In this document: positions 1 to 8,341 of the stretch, in pieces | Position numbering within the stretch: position 1 is the stretch's first letter | Layout: each line of letters opens with the position of its first letter | DNA from: RU20A sp042610495 | GTDB lineage: Bacteria > Pseudomonadota > Alphaproteobacteria > Rhizobiales > Rhizobiaceae | Direction of reading: 5' to 3' | Length of the DNA: 64,000 nt | Assembly: GCF_042610495.1 (NCBI RefSeq) | Contig: NZ_JBHGAP010000001.1 | Span: 1,550,001 to 1,614,000, forward strand | Program-made: the position numbers and the translations under genes | The notes under the pieces: model-generated | Databases searched by the model: none | Told to the model about the DNA's origin: nothing | What the model saw: only the letters and a program-made list of their open reading frames with translations

Positions 1-2
1 GG

Positions 3-1514
3 TTCTACGTGCTCGCCCATGACAGCCGCGTGGTGGCCGAGGAGGAATCCTCCCGCCAGAACACGCTGCTGCTCAAAGAAATCGCCGCCCACAAGAAGAC
101 CGACGCCGCCCTGCAGCAGGCCAAGGAAACGGCCGAAGCCGCCAACCGCGCCAAGAGCCGCTATGTCGTCGGCCTCTCCCACGAGCTGCGCACGCCGCTG
201 AACGCCGTACTCGGCTACGCCCAGATCCTCGAACGCGACGAGACGATCCCCGCCCCGCGCCAGTCCGCCATCAAGGTCATCCGCCGCTCCGCCGACCACC
301 TTTCGGGCCTCATCGACGGTCTCCTCGATATCTCCAAGATCGAGGCCGGGCGCCTGCAGGTCTACTCCAACGAGATCAACATCGCCGACTTCCTCGACCA
401 GATCGCCGACATGTTCCGCCCGCAGGCCGAAGCCAAGGGCCTTGCCTTCGTGCACCGGCGCGCCGGCAACCTGCCGCTCTATGTGAAGACGGATGAGAAG
501 CGCCTGCGCCAGATTCTCGTCAACCTGCTCTCCAACGCCATGAAATTCACCGAGCAGGGCACGATCCGCTTCGAGGTGGACTACCGCAGCCAGGTCGCCA
601 CCTTCACCATTGCCGATACCGGCCGCGGCATTTCCGAAAGCGACCTGCCGCGCATCTTCGAGCCCTTCCAGCGCGGCGAGGCCGAGCATATCCGCCCCAT
701 GCCGGGCCTCGGCCTTGGCCTCACCATCACGCGGCTGCTGACCCAGACGCTCGGCGGCGAGATCGCCGTCACCAGCGAGCGCGGCGCCGGCTCCACCTTC
801 CGCGTGCGCCTGCTGCTCTCGGCCGTCGATCGCCCCGCCCCGCCGCCCTCGCAGCGCAAGATCGCCACCTACAAGGGCCCGCGCCGCACCATCGTCGTGG
901 TCGATGACAACGAGGACCACCGCGACCTCATGGGCGAGATCCTCAAGCCCATGGACTTCATCGTGCTGACGGCGGCGAGCGGCCCGGAATGTCTGGCGCT
1001 GATCGAGGGGGTCAAGGCCGACCTTTTCTTCGTGGACATCTCCATGCCCGGCATGAACGGCTGGCAACTGGTGACGCGCCTGCGCGAAACCGGCCAGATG
1101 GCGCCCATCATCATGGTCTCCGCCAATATCGGCGATGTCTCCGCCGCCGAGGGCAAGAGCGGCCACAATGATGCGCTCGCCAAGCCCTTCGACATCCGCC
1201 GCATGCAGGACAAGCTCGCCATCCACCTGAACCTCGAATGGGTCCATGACACCGGCGAGGCGCCGGCCGCCGCCGCCCGAGCGAAGGGTGCCGTCGTCAG
1301 CCCCGGCACGGCGCATCTGGAAGAGCTGATCCGGCTCGGCGAGATCGGCTATGTCAGGGGCATCGAGGCGAAGCTTGCGGACCTCGCCAAGAACGAGGAG
1401 AACGGGTCCTTCGTCGAGCAGGCGCGCGGCTTCGTACAGGCCTTCGACCTTGCCGGCTACGCCGACTTCCTGCACGCCCTCACCACGAAGGAAAAGACCC
1501 GTGGCCCCTCCTGA
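3..1514 (+). CDS. Hybrid sensor histidine kinase/receiver, 5'-truncated by window edge
   Basis: Cytoplasmic half of a hybrid two-component kinase. The frame is open to the left edge (F-Y-V before the first GTG at 9), so the sensor part lies outside the window. A short coiled stretch leads into a HisKA domain with H-box SHELRTPLNAV (His58 counted from the GTG at 9), then an HATPase domain with N-box NLLSNAMKF (about 172-180) and G-boxes DTGRGIS and GLGLGL. A receiver domain follows (acidic pair DD299-300, phospho-acceptor D343 in FVDISMPGM) and then a tail of about 90 residues. The phosphorelay output is probably the LuxR-type regulator whose start overlaps the end of this gene by 14 nt. The input signal is unknown; the adjacent liv transporter is only suggestive. 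Confidence 0.93.
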   Translation, partial: FYVLAHDSRVVAEEESSRQNTLLLKEIAAHKKTDAALQQAKETAEAANRAKSRYVVGLSHELRTPLNAVLGYAQILERDETIPAPRQSAIKVIRRSADHLSGLIDGLLDISKIEAGRLQVYSNEINIADFLDQIADMFRPQAEAKGLAFVHRRAGNLPLYVKTDEKRLRQILVNLLSNAMKFTEQGTIRFEVDYRSQVATFTIADTGRGISESDLPRIFEPFQRGEAEHIRPMPGLGLGLTITRLLTQTLGGEIAVTSERGAGSTFRVRLLLSAVDRPAPPPSQRKIATYKGPRRTIVVVDDNEDHRDLMGEILKPMDFIVLTAASGPECLALIEGVKADLFFVDISMPGMNGWQLVTRLRETGQMAPIIMVSANIGDVSAAEGKSGHNDALAKPFDIRRMQDKLAIHLNLEWVHDTGEAPAAAARAKGAVVSPGTAHLEELIRLGEIGYVRGIEAKLADLAKNEENGSFVEQARGFVQAFDLAGYADFLHALTTKEKTRGPS

Positions 1515-2427
1515 CACGGCAGCCCATCCCCGCGACATCGTGCTGATCGTGGACGACAGCCCCGAAACGCTCGGCTTCCTCACCGATGCGCTGGAACAAT
1601 CCGGCTTTTCCGTGCTGATCGCGACCTCCGGCAAGGCGGCGCTCAACGTGGCCGATCGCATCACGCCGGATGTGGTGCTGATGGATGCCGTCATGCCGGG
1701 CATGGACGGTTTCGAGACCTGCCTGCAGATGAAGACCCGCGCCGCCGTCGCGGACGTTCCCGTCATCTTCATGACCGGGCTGACGGAGACCGAGCACATC
1801 GTCCATGCGCTGGAATCGGGCGGTGTCGATTATCTCACCAAGCCCATCAATATCGATGAGCTGCGCGCCCGCATCCGCGTCCACCTCGCCAATGCCCGCT
1901 CCGCCCAGAGCGCACGCGCCGCCCTCGATGCCGCCGGGCGCCACCTGCTGGCGGTCGATGGCGATGGCGCGCTGCGCTGGGCGACCCCGCAGGCCGCCCG
2001 CCTCGTCGATGCCGCCAGCGGCACGAACGAGGGGCTGGGCGCGATCGCCGCCGACATCCGCGCCTTCATGGCCGATCGCGCCGCCGGCAGCGGCGGCGAC
2101 ACGCTGGTCATCGCCATCGGCGGGACGCCCGCCCTCAATCTCGCCTTTGTCGGCGCCATCGGCGCGGACGAATTCCTCTTCCGTCTGACGAGCGCGACCC
2201 GGGCGGCGGGTGACGCCCTGCTGCGCCAGAGCTTCGGGCTCACCGAACGCGAGGCGGAGGTGCTGCTGTGGATCGCCCATGGCAAGTCTAACCGCGACAT
2301 CGGCGAGATCCTGGGCTTGAGCCCGCGCACGGTGAACAAGCATCTGGAACAGATCTATGTGAAGCTCGGCGTCGAAAACCGCGCCTCCGCCGCCGTGCGC
2401 GCCGCCAACGTGCTGCACGAGACATAG
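1501..2427 (+). CDS. LuxR-family response regulator (REC + HTH)
   Basis: Transcriptional response regulator of 308 residues. The receiver domain starts at IVLIVDDSPE and carries phospho-acceptor D62 in LMDAVMPGMDG. The C-terminal LuxR/FixJ helix-turn-helix reads LTEREAEVLLWIAHG then LSPRTVNKHL. I chose the GTG at 1501 because the receiver domain begins about 12 codons later and it gives a 14-nt overlap with the kinase stop, implying translational coupling; upstream codons in this frame are kinase sequence in another frame. The linker between the domains (about 135-235) is long and matches no domain I recognise. It almost certainly works with the kinase just upstream. Targets are unknown. Confidence 0.92.
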   Translation: MAPPDTAAHPRDIVLIVDDSPETLGFLTDALEQSGFSVLIATSGKAALNVADRITPDVVLMDAVMPGMDGFETCLQMKTRAAVADVPVIFMTGLTETEHIVHALESGGVDYLTKPINIDELRARIRVHLANARSAQSARAALDAAGRHLLAVDGDGALRWATPQAARLVDAASGTNEGLGAIAADIRAFMADRAAGSGGDTLVIAIGGTPALNLAFVGAIGADEFLFRLTSATRAAGDALLRQSFGLTEREAEVLLWIAHGKSNRDIGEILGLSPRTVNKHLEQIYVKLGVENRASAAVRAANVLHET

Positions 2428-2464
2428 GCGGCATCGTCTGATTTCAAACAGGGATCTGAACGCG

Positions 2465-2494
2465 AAAACGCCCGGCACGATGGCCGGGCGTTCC
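2465..2494 (-). terminator. Intrinsic terminator downstream of livK
   Basis: Perfect 10-bp stem (2467-2476 with 2483-2492) and a 6-nt loop. Read on the minus strand it ends in TTTT, as expected for the end of the livK transcript. On the plus strand it could also stop the regulator transcript, though the T-run there is short. Confidence 0.75.
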
Positions 2495-2549
2495 GCAAAA
2501 GCGATCCTGTCGCCACGCCCGACCAGACGGCAGGGCGCGGCTTTGAACC

Positions 2550-3668
2550 TTACGGGTTCTGCACGTAGTCGTACTTGCCTTCGGCGTTCTTCTTCCAGGT
2601 GTACATGACGTAGTCCGGACGCGTGATGTCGCCCTTCTCGTCGAAGCCGAGTTCGCCGATCGCGGTTGCGAACGGGCCCTTGGCCTTGATGGCTTCGGCA
2701 ACGGCCTGGCCATCGGTGCTGCCGGCAGCCTTGGCGGCTTCGGCGATCACCTGCAGAGCGGCGTAGGAGTAGAGCGTGTAGGCTTCCGGTTCGAAGCCGG
2801 CGGCACGGAACTTTTCAACGAGCTCCTTGGCGGCCGGGTTCTTGCGCGGATCGGGCGCGAACGTCATCAGCGTGCCGTCGACGGCGTCGCCGGCGATGGA
2901 GGCGAGTTCGTTCGAGACGATACCGTCACCCGACATGAAGGTTGCCTTCAGGCCCTGGTCGGCAGCCTGGCGCTCCAGCAGACCGAATTCGGTGTGCAGA
3001 CCGCCGTAATAGATCATGCTGACGCCGGCATCCTTCATCTTGGCGATGAGGGCGGAGAAGTCCTTGTCGCCGGCATTGATGCCTTCGTAGACGGTTTCCG
3101 TCACGCCGGCAGCGTTGAGCGCCTTCTTGGTTTCGTCGGCAAGGCCCTGACCATAGGGGGTCTTGTCGTGAATGACGGCGACCTTGGCGTCCTTGAAGTT
3201 CGCAGCAATATAGGCGCCGGCAACGGCACCTTGCTGGTCGTCACGGCCGCAGGTACGGAAGGTGTTCCACAGGCCACGCTCGGTGAAATTCGGGTTGGTG
3301 GAAGCCGGCGTGATCTGCACGATGCCGTTTTCGGCGTAGACTTCGGATGCCGGGATGGAAACGCCCGAGTTGAAGTGACCGACAACGAACTTCACGCCGT
3401 CGGCAACGAACTTGTTGGCAACCGAAACGCCCTGCTTCGGGTCGGACACGTCGTCGCCGAGAACGATCTTGATCTGCTCGCCATTGATGCCGCCGGCAGC
3501 GTTGATGTCTGCGGCAGCCTGCTCGGCACCCTTCTGGAGCTGTGCACCGAAGGCAGCGTTCGGGCCCGTGAGGGGACCGGCAACGCCGACCAGGATGTCA
3601 GCCCAGGCAGTGCCGCTGAAAGCGACCATTGCCGAAAGAGCGACGGCCGACAAAAGAGACTTCTTCAT
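2550..3668 (-). CDS. livK: Branched-chain amino acid ABC transporter, periplasmic binding protein (LivK-like)
   Basis: Periplasmic substrate-binding subunit of a high-affinity branched-chain amino acid ABC transporter (peripla_BP_6 / LivK family), 372 residues. Residues 1-23 form a Sec signal peptide with an A-W-A cleavage site, so mature protein starts at DILVGVAGPLTG. Family hallmarks include the N-terminal VGVAGPLTGP, GGINGEQIKIV, the TPASTNPNFTERG ligand-loop region and ETKKALNAAGV. The ATG at 3668 is preceded by GGGAG; an upstream TTG extension is not needed. The gene lies last in the liv cluster behind a 117-nt gap, so it probably has its own promoter, consistent with binding proteins being needed in excess. 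Exact ligand specificity (Leu/Ile/Val, or other amino acids or amides) cannot be read from sequence. Confidence 0.92.
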   Translation of the reverse strand: MKKSLLSAVALSAMVAFSGTAWADILVGVAGPLTGPNAAFGAQLQKGAEQAAADINAAGGINGEQIKIVLGDDVSDPKQGVSVANKFVADGVKFVVGHFNSGVSIPASEVYAENGIVQITPASTNPNFTERGLWNTFRTCGRDDQQGAVAGAYIAANFKDAKVAVIHDKTPYGQGLADETKKALNAAGVTETVYEGINAGDKDFSALIAKMKDAGVSMIYYGGLHTEFGLLERQAADQGLKATFMSGDGIVSNELASIAGDAVDGTLMTFAPDPRKNPAAKELVEKFRAAGFEPEAYTLYSYAALQVIAEAAKAAGSTDGQAVAEAIKAKGPFATAIGELGFDEKGDITRPDYVMYTWKKNAEGKYDYVQNP

Positions 3669-3785
3669 CTTGTAACTCCCAATAGCCAAGCGGGTGTCTG
3701 TTTAGGACCGGTCGCAATAACCCACCAAAATTGCGCCGGTATTTATGAGGCGCCGGGAGATGAAGCCCGCGCGCCGTGTTCCCGA

Positions 3786-4133
3786 TTATTTCGATTTCCA
3801 GGAGAAGGGCGAGGCCTTCTCGTAGAGCCAGTAGTAGTTGTTGGTCATCTGCTTCGTCCTGTAGAAGCGGAATCCGGCGACAGCAAACAACAAAAGAATG
3901 ACGGTGTCCACGACATAAAACTGCAACGAAAACATCGTGCCGTTGAAGAGTGCGTGATGGATGAAACGGATCGCGACACCCAGCAGAAGCGTGTAGATCA
4001 GGAGCGTTGTCGTGCCCTGCCAGGCCTCGGCCACGCTCTTGCCGGTGCGCCAGGCCGTCCAGCCGCCCATGATGATCGTGATGAAGAAGAACTGCAGGAT
4101 CGACGGTTCTTCGTGCAGGATACCCTGAAGCAT
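3786..4133 (-). CDS. DUF6867 family small membrane protein
   Basis: 115-residue protein with three hydrophobic segments (about 12-28, 42-62 and 70-90) and a basic C-terminus ending FSWKSK. The pattern LLLGVAIRFIHHALFNGT followed by YYWLYEKASPFSW matches what I recall of DUF6867 proteins, which in Rhizobiales are typically encoded inside liv operons. It follows livF by 17 nt and precedes livK. The start ATG at 4133 has a good GGAGGAC ribosome site. Function is unknown; position suggests an accessory subunit or assembly factor of this transporter. Confidence 0.8.
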   Translation of the reverse strand: MLQGILHEEPSILQFFFITIIMGGWTAWRTGKSVAEAWQGTTTLLIYTLLLGVAIRFIHHALFNGTMFSLQFYVVDTVILLLFAVAGFRFYRTKQMTNNYYWLYEKASPFSWKSK

Positions 4134-4150
4134 GATGCTGTCCTCCGACC

Positions 4151-4876
4151 TCAGTGACGCCCGCCCTCGAGATACGCGGCGCGCACCTCGGGGTTGGCCA
4201 GAAGCTCACGACCCGAACCCGTCATGGTCACCTTGCCGTTCACCATGACATAGGCGCGGTGCGACAGCTTGAGCGCCGCAAACGCGTTCTGCTCCACGAG
4301 GAAGACCGTCAGGCCTTCCGTCTCGTTGAGCTTCCTGATCGCCTCGAAAATGCCCTTGACGATCAGCGGCGCAAGACCGAGCGACGGCTCGTCCAGGAGC
4401 AGAAGCTTCGGACGCGCCATCAGCGCGCGGCCGATGGAGAGCATCTGCTGCTCGCCGCCCGACAGCGTGCCGCCGCGCTGGCTCTGGCGCTCCTTCAGGC
4501 GCGGGAAGAGCGTGAAGATCTTCTCGACGTCCTCGTTGAAATATTTGAGGTTGTCGAGGCTCGCGCCCATCTGCAGGTTTTCATAGACGGTCATGCGCGG
4601 GAAGATGCGGCGCCCTTCCGGCGACTGGGCGATGCGAAGACGGGCAATCTCGTGGGTCGGCATGCGCGTGATGTCGCGGCCCTCGAAGGTGACCGTTCCG
4701 GTGCGCGCCTGCGGACTGCCGCAGATCGTCATCATCAGCGTCGATTTGCCGGCACCGTTGGCGCCGATCAGGCAGACGATCTCGCCCTTCTTGACCTCGA
4801 CATCGACACCGCCGAGCGCGCGGATATTGCCGTAGTAGGTTTCGACGCCCTTTACGTTGAGAAGAGTCTCGCTCAT
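4151..4876 (-). CDS. livF: Branched-chain amino acid ABC transporter ATP-binding protein LivF
   Basis: Cytoplasmic ATPase subunit, 241 residues, usual LivF length. Walker A is GANGAGKST, the Q-loop region gives AQSPEGRRIFPRMTV, the signature is LSGGEQQMLSIGRAL and Walker B is LLLLDEPSLGLAP, with the switch histidine position occupied in VFLVEQNAF (glutamine-asparagine, normal for LivF). The start codon overlaps the livG stop in a TGATG arrangement, so the two ATPases are translationally coupled. It pairs with LivG to power the LivH/LivM channel. Confidence 0.95.
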   Translation of the reverse strand: MSETLLNVKGVETYYGNIRALGGVDVEVKKGEIVCLIGANGAGKSTLMMTICGSPQARTGTVTFEGRDITRMPTHEIARLRIAQSPEGRRIFPRMTVYENLQMGASLDNLKYFNEDVEKIFTLFPRLKERQSQRGGTLSGGEQQMLSIGRALMARPKLLLLDEPSLGLAPLIVKGIFEAIRKLNETEGLTVFLVEQNAFAALKLSHRAYVMVNGKVTMTGSGRELLANPEVRAAYLEGGRH

Positions 4877-5763
4877 CAGTGCTTGCCCTCCCCTGCGCCT
4901 TCGGCCACGACCTCGATCTCTCCGATCACCTCTTCGACCTCTTCGTCCTCGACGCCCAGATAGGCCGCGATGACCTTCGGATCGTTCTTCACATGCTCCG
5001 GCGTGCCGTCGGAGATCTTCTGGCCGTATTCCAGCACCACGACATGGTCGGAGATTTCCATGACCACGGACATGTCGTGCTCGATGAGCAGGATCGACGT
5101 GCCGGTCTCGTCGCGGATGGCGCGCAGCAGCGTGTTGAGGGCCAGCGACTCGCGCGGGTTGAGGCCGGCGGCCGGCTCGTCCAGGCAGAGGAATTCCGGC
5201 CCCGTGCACATGGCGCGCGCAATCTCCAGACGACGCTGGGCCCCGTAGGGCAGATCGCCGGCCGGATCGTCGGCGCGATCGAGCAGATCGGCCTTCTCCA
5301 GCCAGAAGCGTGCCTTGTCGATCGAGGCTGCCGCCGCCTTCTTGTAGGCGGGAAGACCGAGCAGGCCGAGAACGGTGTAGCCCGATGCCTTCATCAGCGC
5401 ATTGTGCTGCGCCACCAGCAGGTTTTCCAGAACCGTCAGGCCCGAGAAGAGACGGATGTTCTGGAAGGTGCGAGCGACCTTGGCTTCGCGCGTCACCATG
5501 AAGTCCGGCAGCCGCTCCAGCATGTAGGACTTGCCGGACTTCTGGGTCATGGTGATCATGCCCATGGTCGGCTTGTAGAAGCCCGTGATGCAGTTGAAGA
5601 CGGTCGTCTTGCCGGCGCCGTTGGGGCCGATCAGCGCGGTGATATCGCCGCGCTTGGCCTCGAAGGAGAGGTCGTTGATCGCCATCAGGCCACCAAAGCG
5701 CATCGAGAGATGCTCGACCTTGAGAATGCTGTCCTTGGTCATTGTCGTACCCGTCGAAGCCAT
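4876..5763 (-). CDS. livG: Branched-chain amino acid ABC transporter ATP-binding protein LivG
   Basis: Cytoplasmic ATPase subunit, 295 residues. Walker A GPNGAGKTT, LivG-type insertion TFQNIRLFSGLTVLENLLV, signature LPYGAQRRLEIARAM, Walker B FLCLDEPAAGLNP and switch region ILLIEHDMSVVM. About 25 residues at the C-terminus are strongly acidic (DEEVEEVIGEIEVV), longer than in E. coli LivG. The start overlaps the livM stop by one base (TGATG), as does its own stop with livF. An internal ATG eight codons in (MTKDSI) is an alternative start. Confidence 0.95.
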   Translation of the reverse strand: MASTGTTMTKDSILKVEHLSMRFGGLMAINDLSFEAKRGDITALIGPNGAGKTTVFNCITGFYKPTMGMITMTQKSGKSYMLERLPDFMVTREAKVARTFQNIRLFSGLTVLENLLVAQHNALMKASGYTVLGLLGLPAYKKAAAASIDKARFWLEKADLLDRADDPAGDLPYGAQRRLEIARAMCTGPEFLCLDEPAAGLNPRESLALNTLLRAIRDETGTSILLIEHDMSVVMEISDHVVVLEYGQKISDGTPEHVKNDPKVIAAYLGVEDEEVEEVIGEIEVVAEGAGEGKH

Positions 5764-7151
5764 CAGCCGTGACCTTCCTTGGTGAAGCTGCCGGAGACGG
5801 CCTTGCGCTCATAGAGGAAGGCGGTGGGTTCACGCGATCCGACGAAGCCGCGCGGCTTCCAGACCATGACGACCACCATGGCGATGCCGAAAATCAGCAT
5901 GCGGTAGAGTTCCGGCGTGAAGTCCGGTCCGAACACGGCCTTGAGGAAGGTCATTTCGCGCAGGAGTTCCGTACCCCCGATCATGAGCGCCGCCGCAACC
6001 GCGATCCCGATCAGCGAACCCATGCCGCCGAGAACGACGATGGCGAGGATGATCGCGGATTCGAGGAAGACGAAGGATTCCGGCGAGACGAAGCCCTGGC
6101 GAACCGCGAAGAACGAGCCGGCGAAACCGCCGAACATGGCGCCGATCGAGAAAGCCGTCAGCTTCGTCGTCACCGTGTTGATGCCGAGCGAGCGGCAGGC
6201 GATCTCGTCCTCGCGCAGCGCTTCCCAGGCACGGCCGATCGGCATGCGGCGCAGCTTAATCGTGACGTAAGCCGTCAGCAGCGCGAGTGCCAGGATGAGG
6301 TAGTAGAGGAAGATCTTGTAGTAGGCGGACGACATCGGCAGGCCGAAAGCCTTGGCGAAATTGTTCGGCGCAGACACGTCGAAGGACCAGATACCGAAGA
6401 AGGTCGCCTTCGGGATGCCCGAGACACCGAAGGTGCCGCGCGTCACGTCCGTCCAGTTGATGAGGACGAGACGGATGATTTCCCCAAAGGCGAGCGTGAC
6501 GATGGCGAGATAGTCACCCTTGAGCCTCAGCACCGGGAAGCCGAGTATCATGCCCCAGAAGGCGGCGAGAATGCCGGCGAGCGGCAGCAGGATCCAGAAG
6601 GACAGCCCAAAGGTGGAGGCCAGCAGCGCGTAGGAATAGGCCCCGACCGCATAGAAGGCGACGTAGCCGAGGTCGAGCAGACCGGCAAGGCCGACCACGA
6701 TGTTCAGACCCCAGCCGAGCATCACGTAGATGAGGATCTGGATGCCGAAATTGTCCACCCACTTCAGCGAGCCCTGCACGCCCGACAGCGCGATGACGAC
6801 GGGCGGGAAGAGCACCAGCGCGAGAACGGCGAGCTTGGAGAAGTTGCGCTTCAGGAAGCTCTCTTCCGTATCGGCAACCGCCGCATCCCGGGTCGCCTTG
6901 CGGGCGGCCATGTAGGGACGCAGATAGGCGACCGTAATGAAGCGGCCGACCATGGCCACGCCGATGAAGATCGCCAGCAGGCCCCAGCGCTGCACCAGCA
7001 CCAGTTCGTTGCGGATGTTCTGGTCGGTCTTGAGCCCGACGAACAGGATGAAGAGGCCGAGCGAGACGAGGCCGGCATAGAAGGCTTCGCGCAGGGCCTG
7101 CGCCGTCAGAGAGGGTCCGGCGGCGGGCGTGTTGGATTGAGGATTTGCCAT
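5763..7151 (-). CDS. livM: Branched-chain amino acid ABC transporter permease LivM
   Basis: Inner-membrane permease of 462 residues. The N-terminal 120 residues hold two or three transmembrane helices of the DUF3382 type commonly fused to LivM. The core permease follows, with the ATPase-contact loop around AWEALREDEIACRSLGIN and the LivM pattern PVLRLKGDYLAIVTLAFGE. It lies 4 nt after livH and overlaps livG by one base, so the four genes form one transcription unit. Confidence 0.94.
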   Translation of the reverse strand: MANPQSNTPAAGPSLTAQALREAFYAGLVSLGLFILFVGLKTDQNIRNELVLVQRWGLLAIFIGVAMVGRFITVAYLRPYMAARKATRDAAVADTEESFLKRNFSKLAVLALVLFPPVVIALSGVQGSLKWVDNFGIQILIYVMLGWGLNIVVGLAGLLDLGYVAFYAVGAYSYALLASTFGLSFWILLPLAGILAAFWGMILGFPVLRLKGDYLAIVTLAFGEIIRLVLINWTDVTRGTFGVSGIPKATFFGIWSFDVSAPNNFAKAFGLPMSSAYYKIFLYYLILALALLTAYVTIKLRRMPIGRAWEALREDEIACRSLGINTVTTKLTAFSIGAMFGGFAGSFFAVRQGFVSPESFVFLESAIILAIVVLGGMGSLIGIAVAAALMIGGTELLREMTFLKAVFGPDFTPELYRMLIFGIAMVVVMVWKPRGFVGSREPTAFLYERKAVSGSFTKEGHG

Positions 7152-7155
7152 GGGA

Positions 7156-8058
7156 TCAAACCTTCTCGACTTCCGGTCGTCCGAGAATGCCGGACGGCTT
7201 GAAGATCAGGACGATAGCGAGGATCGAGAACGCCGCCACATCCTTGTAGTCGATGCTGAAATAGGCCGACCACAGCGATTCGATCAGGCCGATGAGGATG
7301 CCGCCGATGACAGCGCCCGGCAAAGAGCCGATGCCGCCCAGAACGGCCGCCGTGAAGGCCTTCACGCCGGGTACGAAGCCATCGGTGAAGACCACGACGC
7401 CGTAATACATCAGGTACATCGTACCCGCGACGGCGGCGAGCGCGGCCCCCATGATGAAGGTGACCGAGATCGTGCGGTCCACGTCGATGCCGAGCAGGGC
7501 GGCCATCTTGCGGTCCTGTTCGGTCGCGCGCTGGGCGCGCCCCAGCGGCGTGTGGTTGACGATGTACCAGAAGGCCGTCAGGAGCACCGCGGTGATGACC
7601 ACGATCAGCAGCTGCTTCAGCGAGATCGAGATGCCGAAGACATCATAGACCGAAGTGACGAGCGGCGGGATCGGCTTGTTGCGCGGGCCTTGCGTCACCT
7701 GGATGAAGTTCGACAGCGCAATCGACATGCCGATGGCTGTGATGAGCGGCGCCAGGCGGAAGGAGCCGCGCAGCGGACGATAGGCCACCCGCTCGATCGT
7801 CCAGTTCCACAGGCTGACCATCAGCATGGCGACCACCATCATGATGAGCAGGGCCAGCGCCACCGGAATGCCGGCGAAGAAGGAGGTGAGCAGGAGAAAA
7901 ACGATGAGCGCGGCGAACCCGCCGAGCATGAAGATATCGCCATGGGCAAAGTTGACCATGCCGATGATGCCGTAGACCATCGTGTAACCGATGGCGATCA
8001 GGCCATAGATCGAGCCAAGAGTCAGCCCGTTCACGAGCTGCTGGATGAAATATTCCAT
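7156..8058 (-). CDS. livH: Branched-chain amino acid ABC transporter permease LivH
   Basis: Inner-membrane permease, 300 residues, first gene of the liv operon. The conserved N-terminus QLVNGLTLGSIYGLIAIGYT and MVNFAHGDIFMLGGF are diagnostic for LivH. The ATPase-contact loop is near RAQRATEQDRKMAALLGID. The ATG at 8058 has GGGGG about 8 nt upstream. It forms the translocation pore with LivM. Confidence 0.95.
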   Translation of the reverse strand: MEYFIQQLVNGLTLGSIYGLIAIGYTMVYGIIGMVNFAHGDIFMLGGFAALIVFLLLTSFFAGIPVALALLIMMVVAMLMVSLWNWTIERVAYRPLRGSFRLAPLITAIGMSIALSNFIQVTQGPRNKPIPPLVTSVYDVFGISISLKQLLIVVITAVLLTAFWYIVNHTPLGRAQRATEQDRKMAALLGIDVDRTISVTFIMGAALAAVAGTMYLMYYGVVVFTDGFVPGVKAFTAAVLGGIGSLPGAVIGGILIGLIESLWSAYFSIDYKDVAAFSILAIVLIFKPSGILGRPEVEKV

Positions 8059-8191
8059 ACCAATCCCCCGGATATGATCCTTGAGCGGTCATATCTCTTG
8101 TTTTCGCACCCTTTGCGGGCTTTTTCTGCGGATGAGGATTCCATAGCGGTTTGGATCGAAATTGAAAGTCAAAAATCACGAAAAGGACAGG

Positions 8192-8212
8192 TTCTTGTAA
8201 CACTTGCAAGAA
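8192..8212. promoter_or_regulatory. Inverted repeat in the liv upstream region
   Basis: TTCTTG (8192-8197) and CAAGAA (8207-8212) are separated by 9 nt, about 135 nt upstream of livH in an otherwise AT-richer intergenic stretch (8059-8341). It could be an operator for liv expression. No regulator is identified, and a repeat of this size can occur by chance. Confidence 0.35.
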
Positions 8213-8297
8213 TCTGCCGCATTTCCTGCCGTTTCGCTCGCTTTGGCGGCATTATTCTGTGGATTTTGAGCGCATTTTCGAATTTTCTACGAAAGCA

Positions 8298-8319
8298 GGG
8301 CGCGGTCGTGACCGCGCCC
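8298..8319 (-). terminator. Hairpin after the dimethylglycine-dehydrogenase-like gene
   Basis: Perfect 9-bp GC-rich stem (8298-8306 with 8311-8319) and a 4-nt loop, 23 nt beyond the stop codon at 8342. The minus-strand tail (CTGCTTTCG) has only a short T-run, so termination strength is uncertain. Confidence 0.55.
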
Positions 8320-8341
8320 CGGTGTCGCCACATGACGAAAA

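Noticed and set aside
1351..1500. Upstream extension of the LuxR-type regulator to 1351
   Set aside because: This stretch is kinase sequence in another frame; the receiver domain begins after the GTG at 1501.
5742..7202. 486-codon frame antisense to livM
   Set aside because: Charged, repetitive product without similarity; livM is clear on the other strand.
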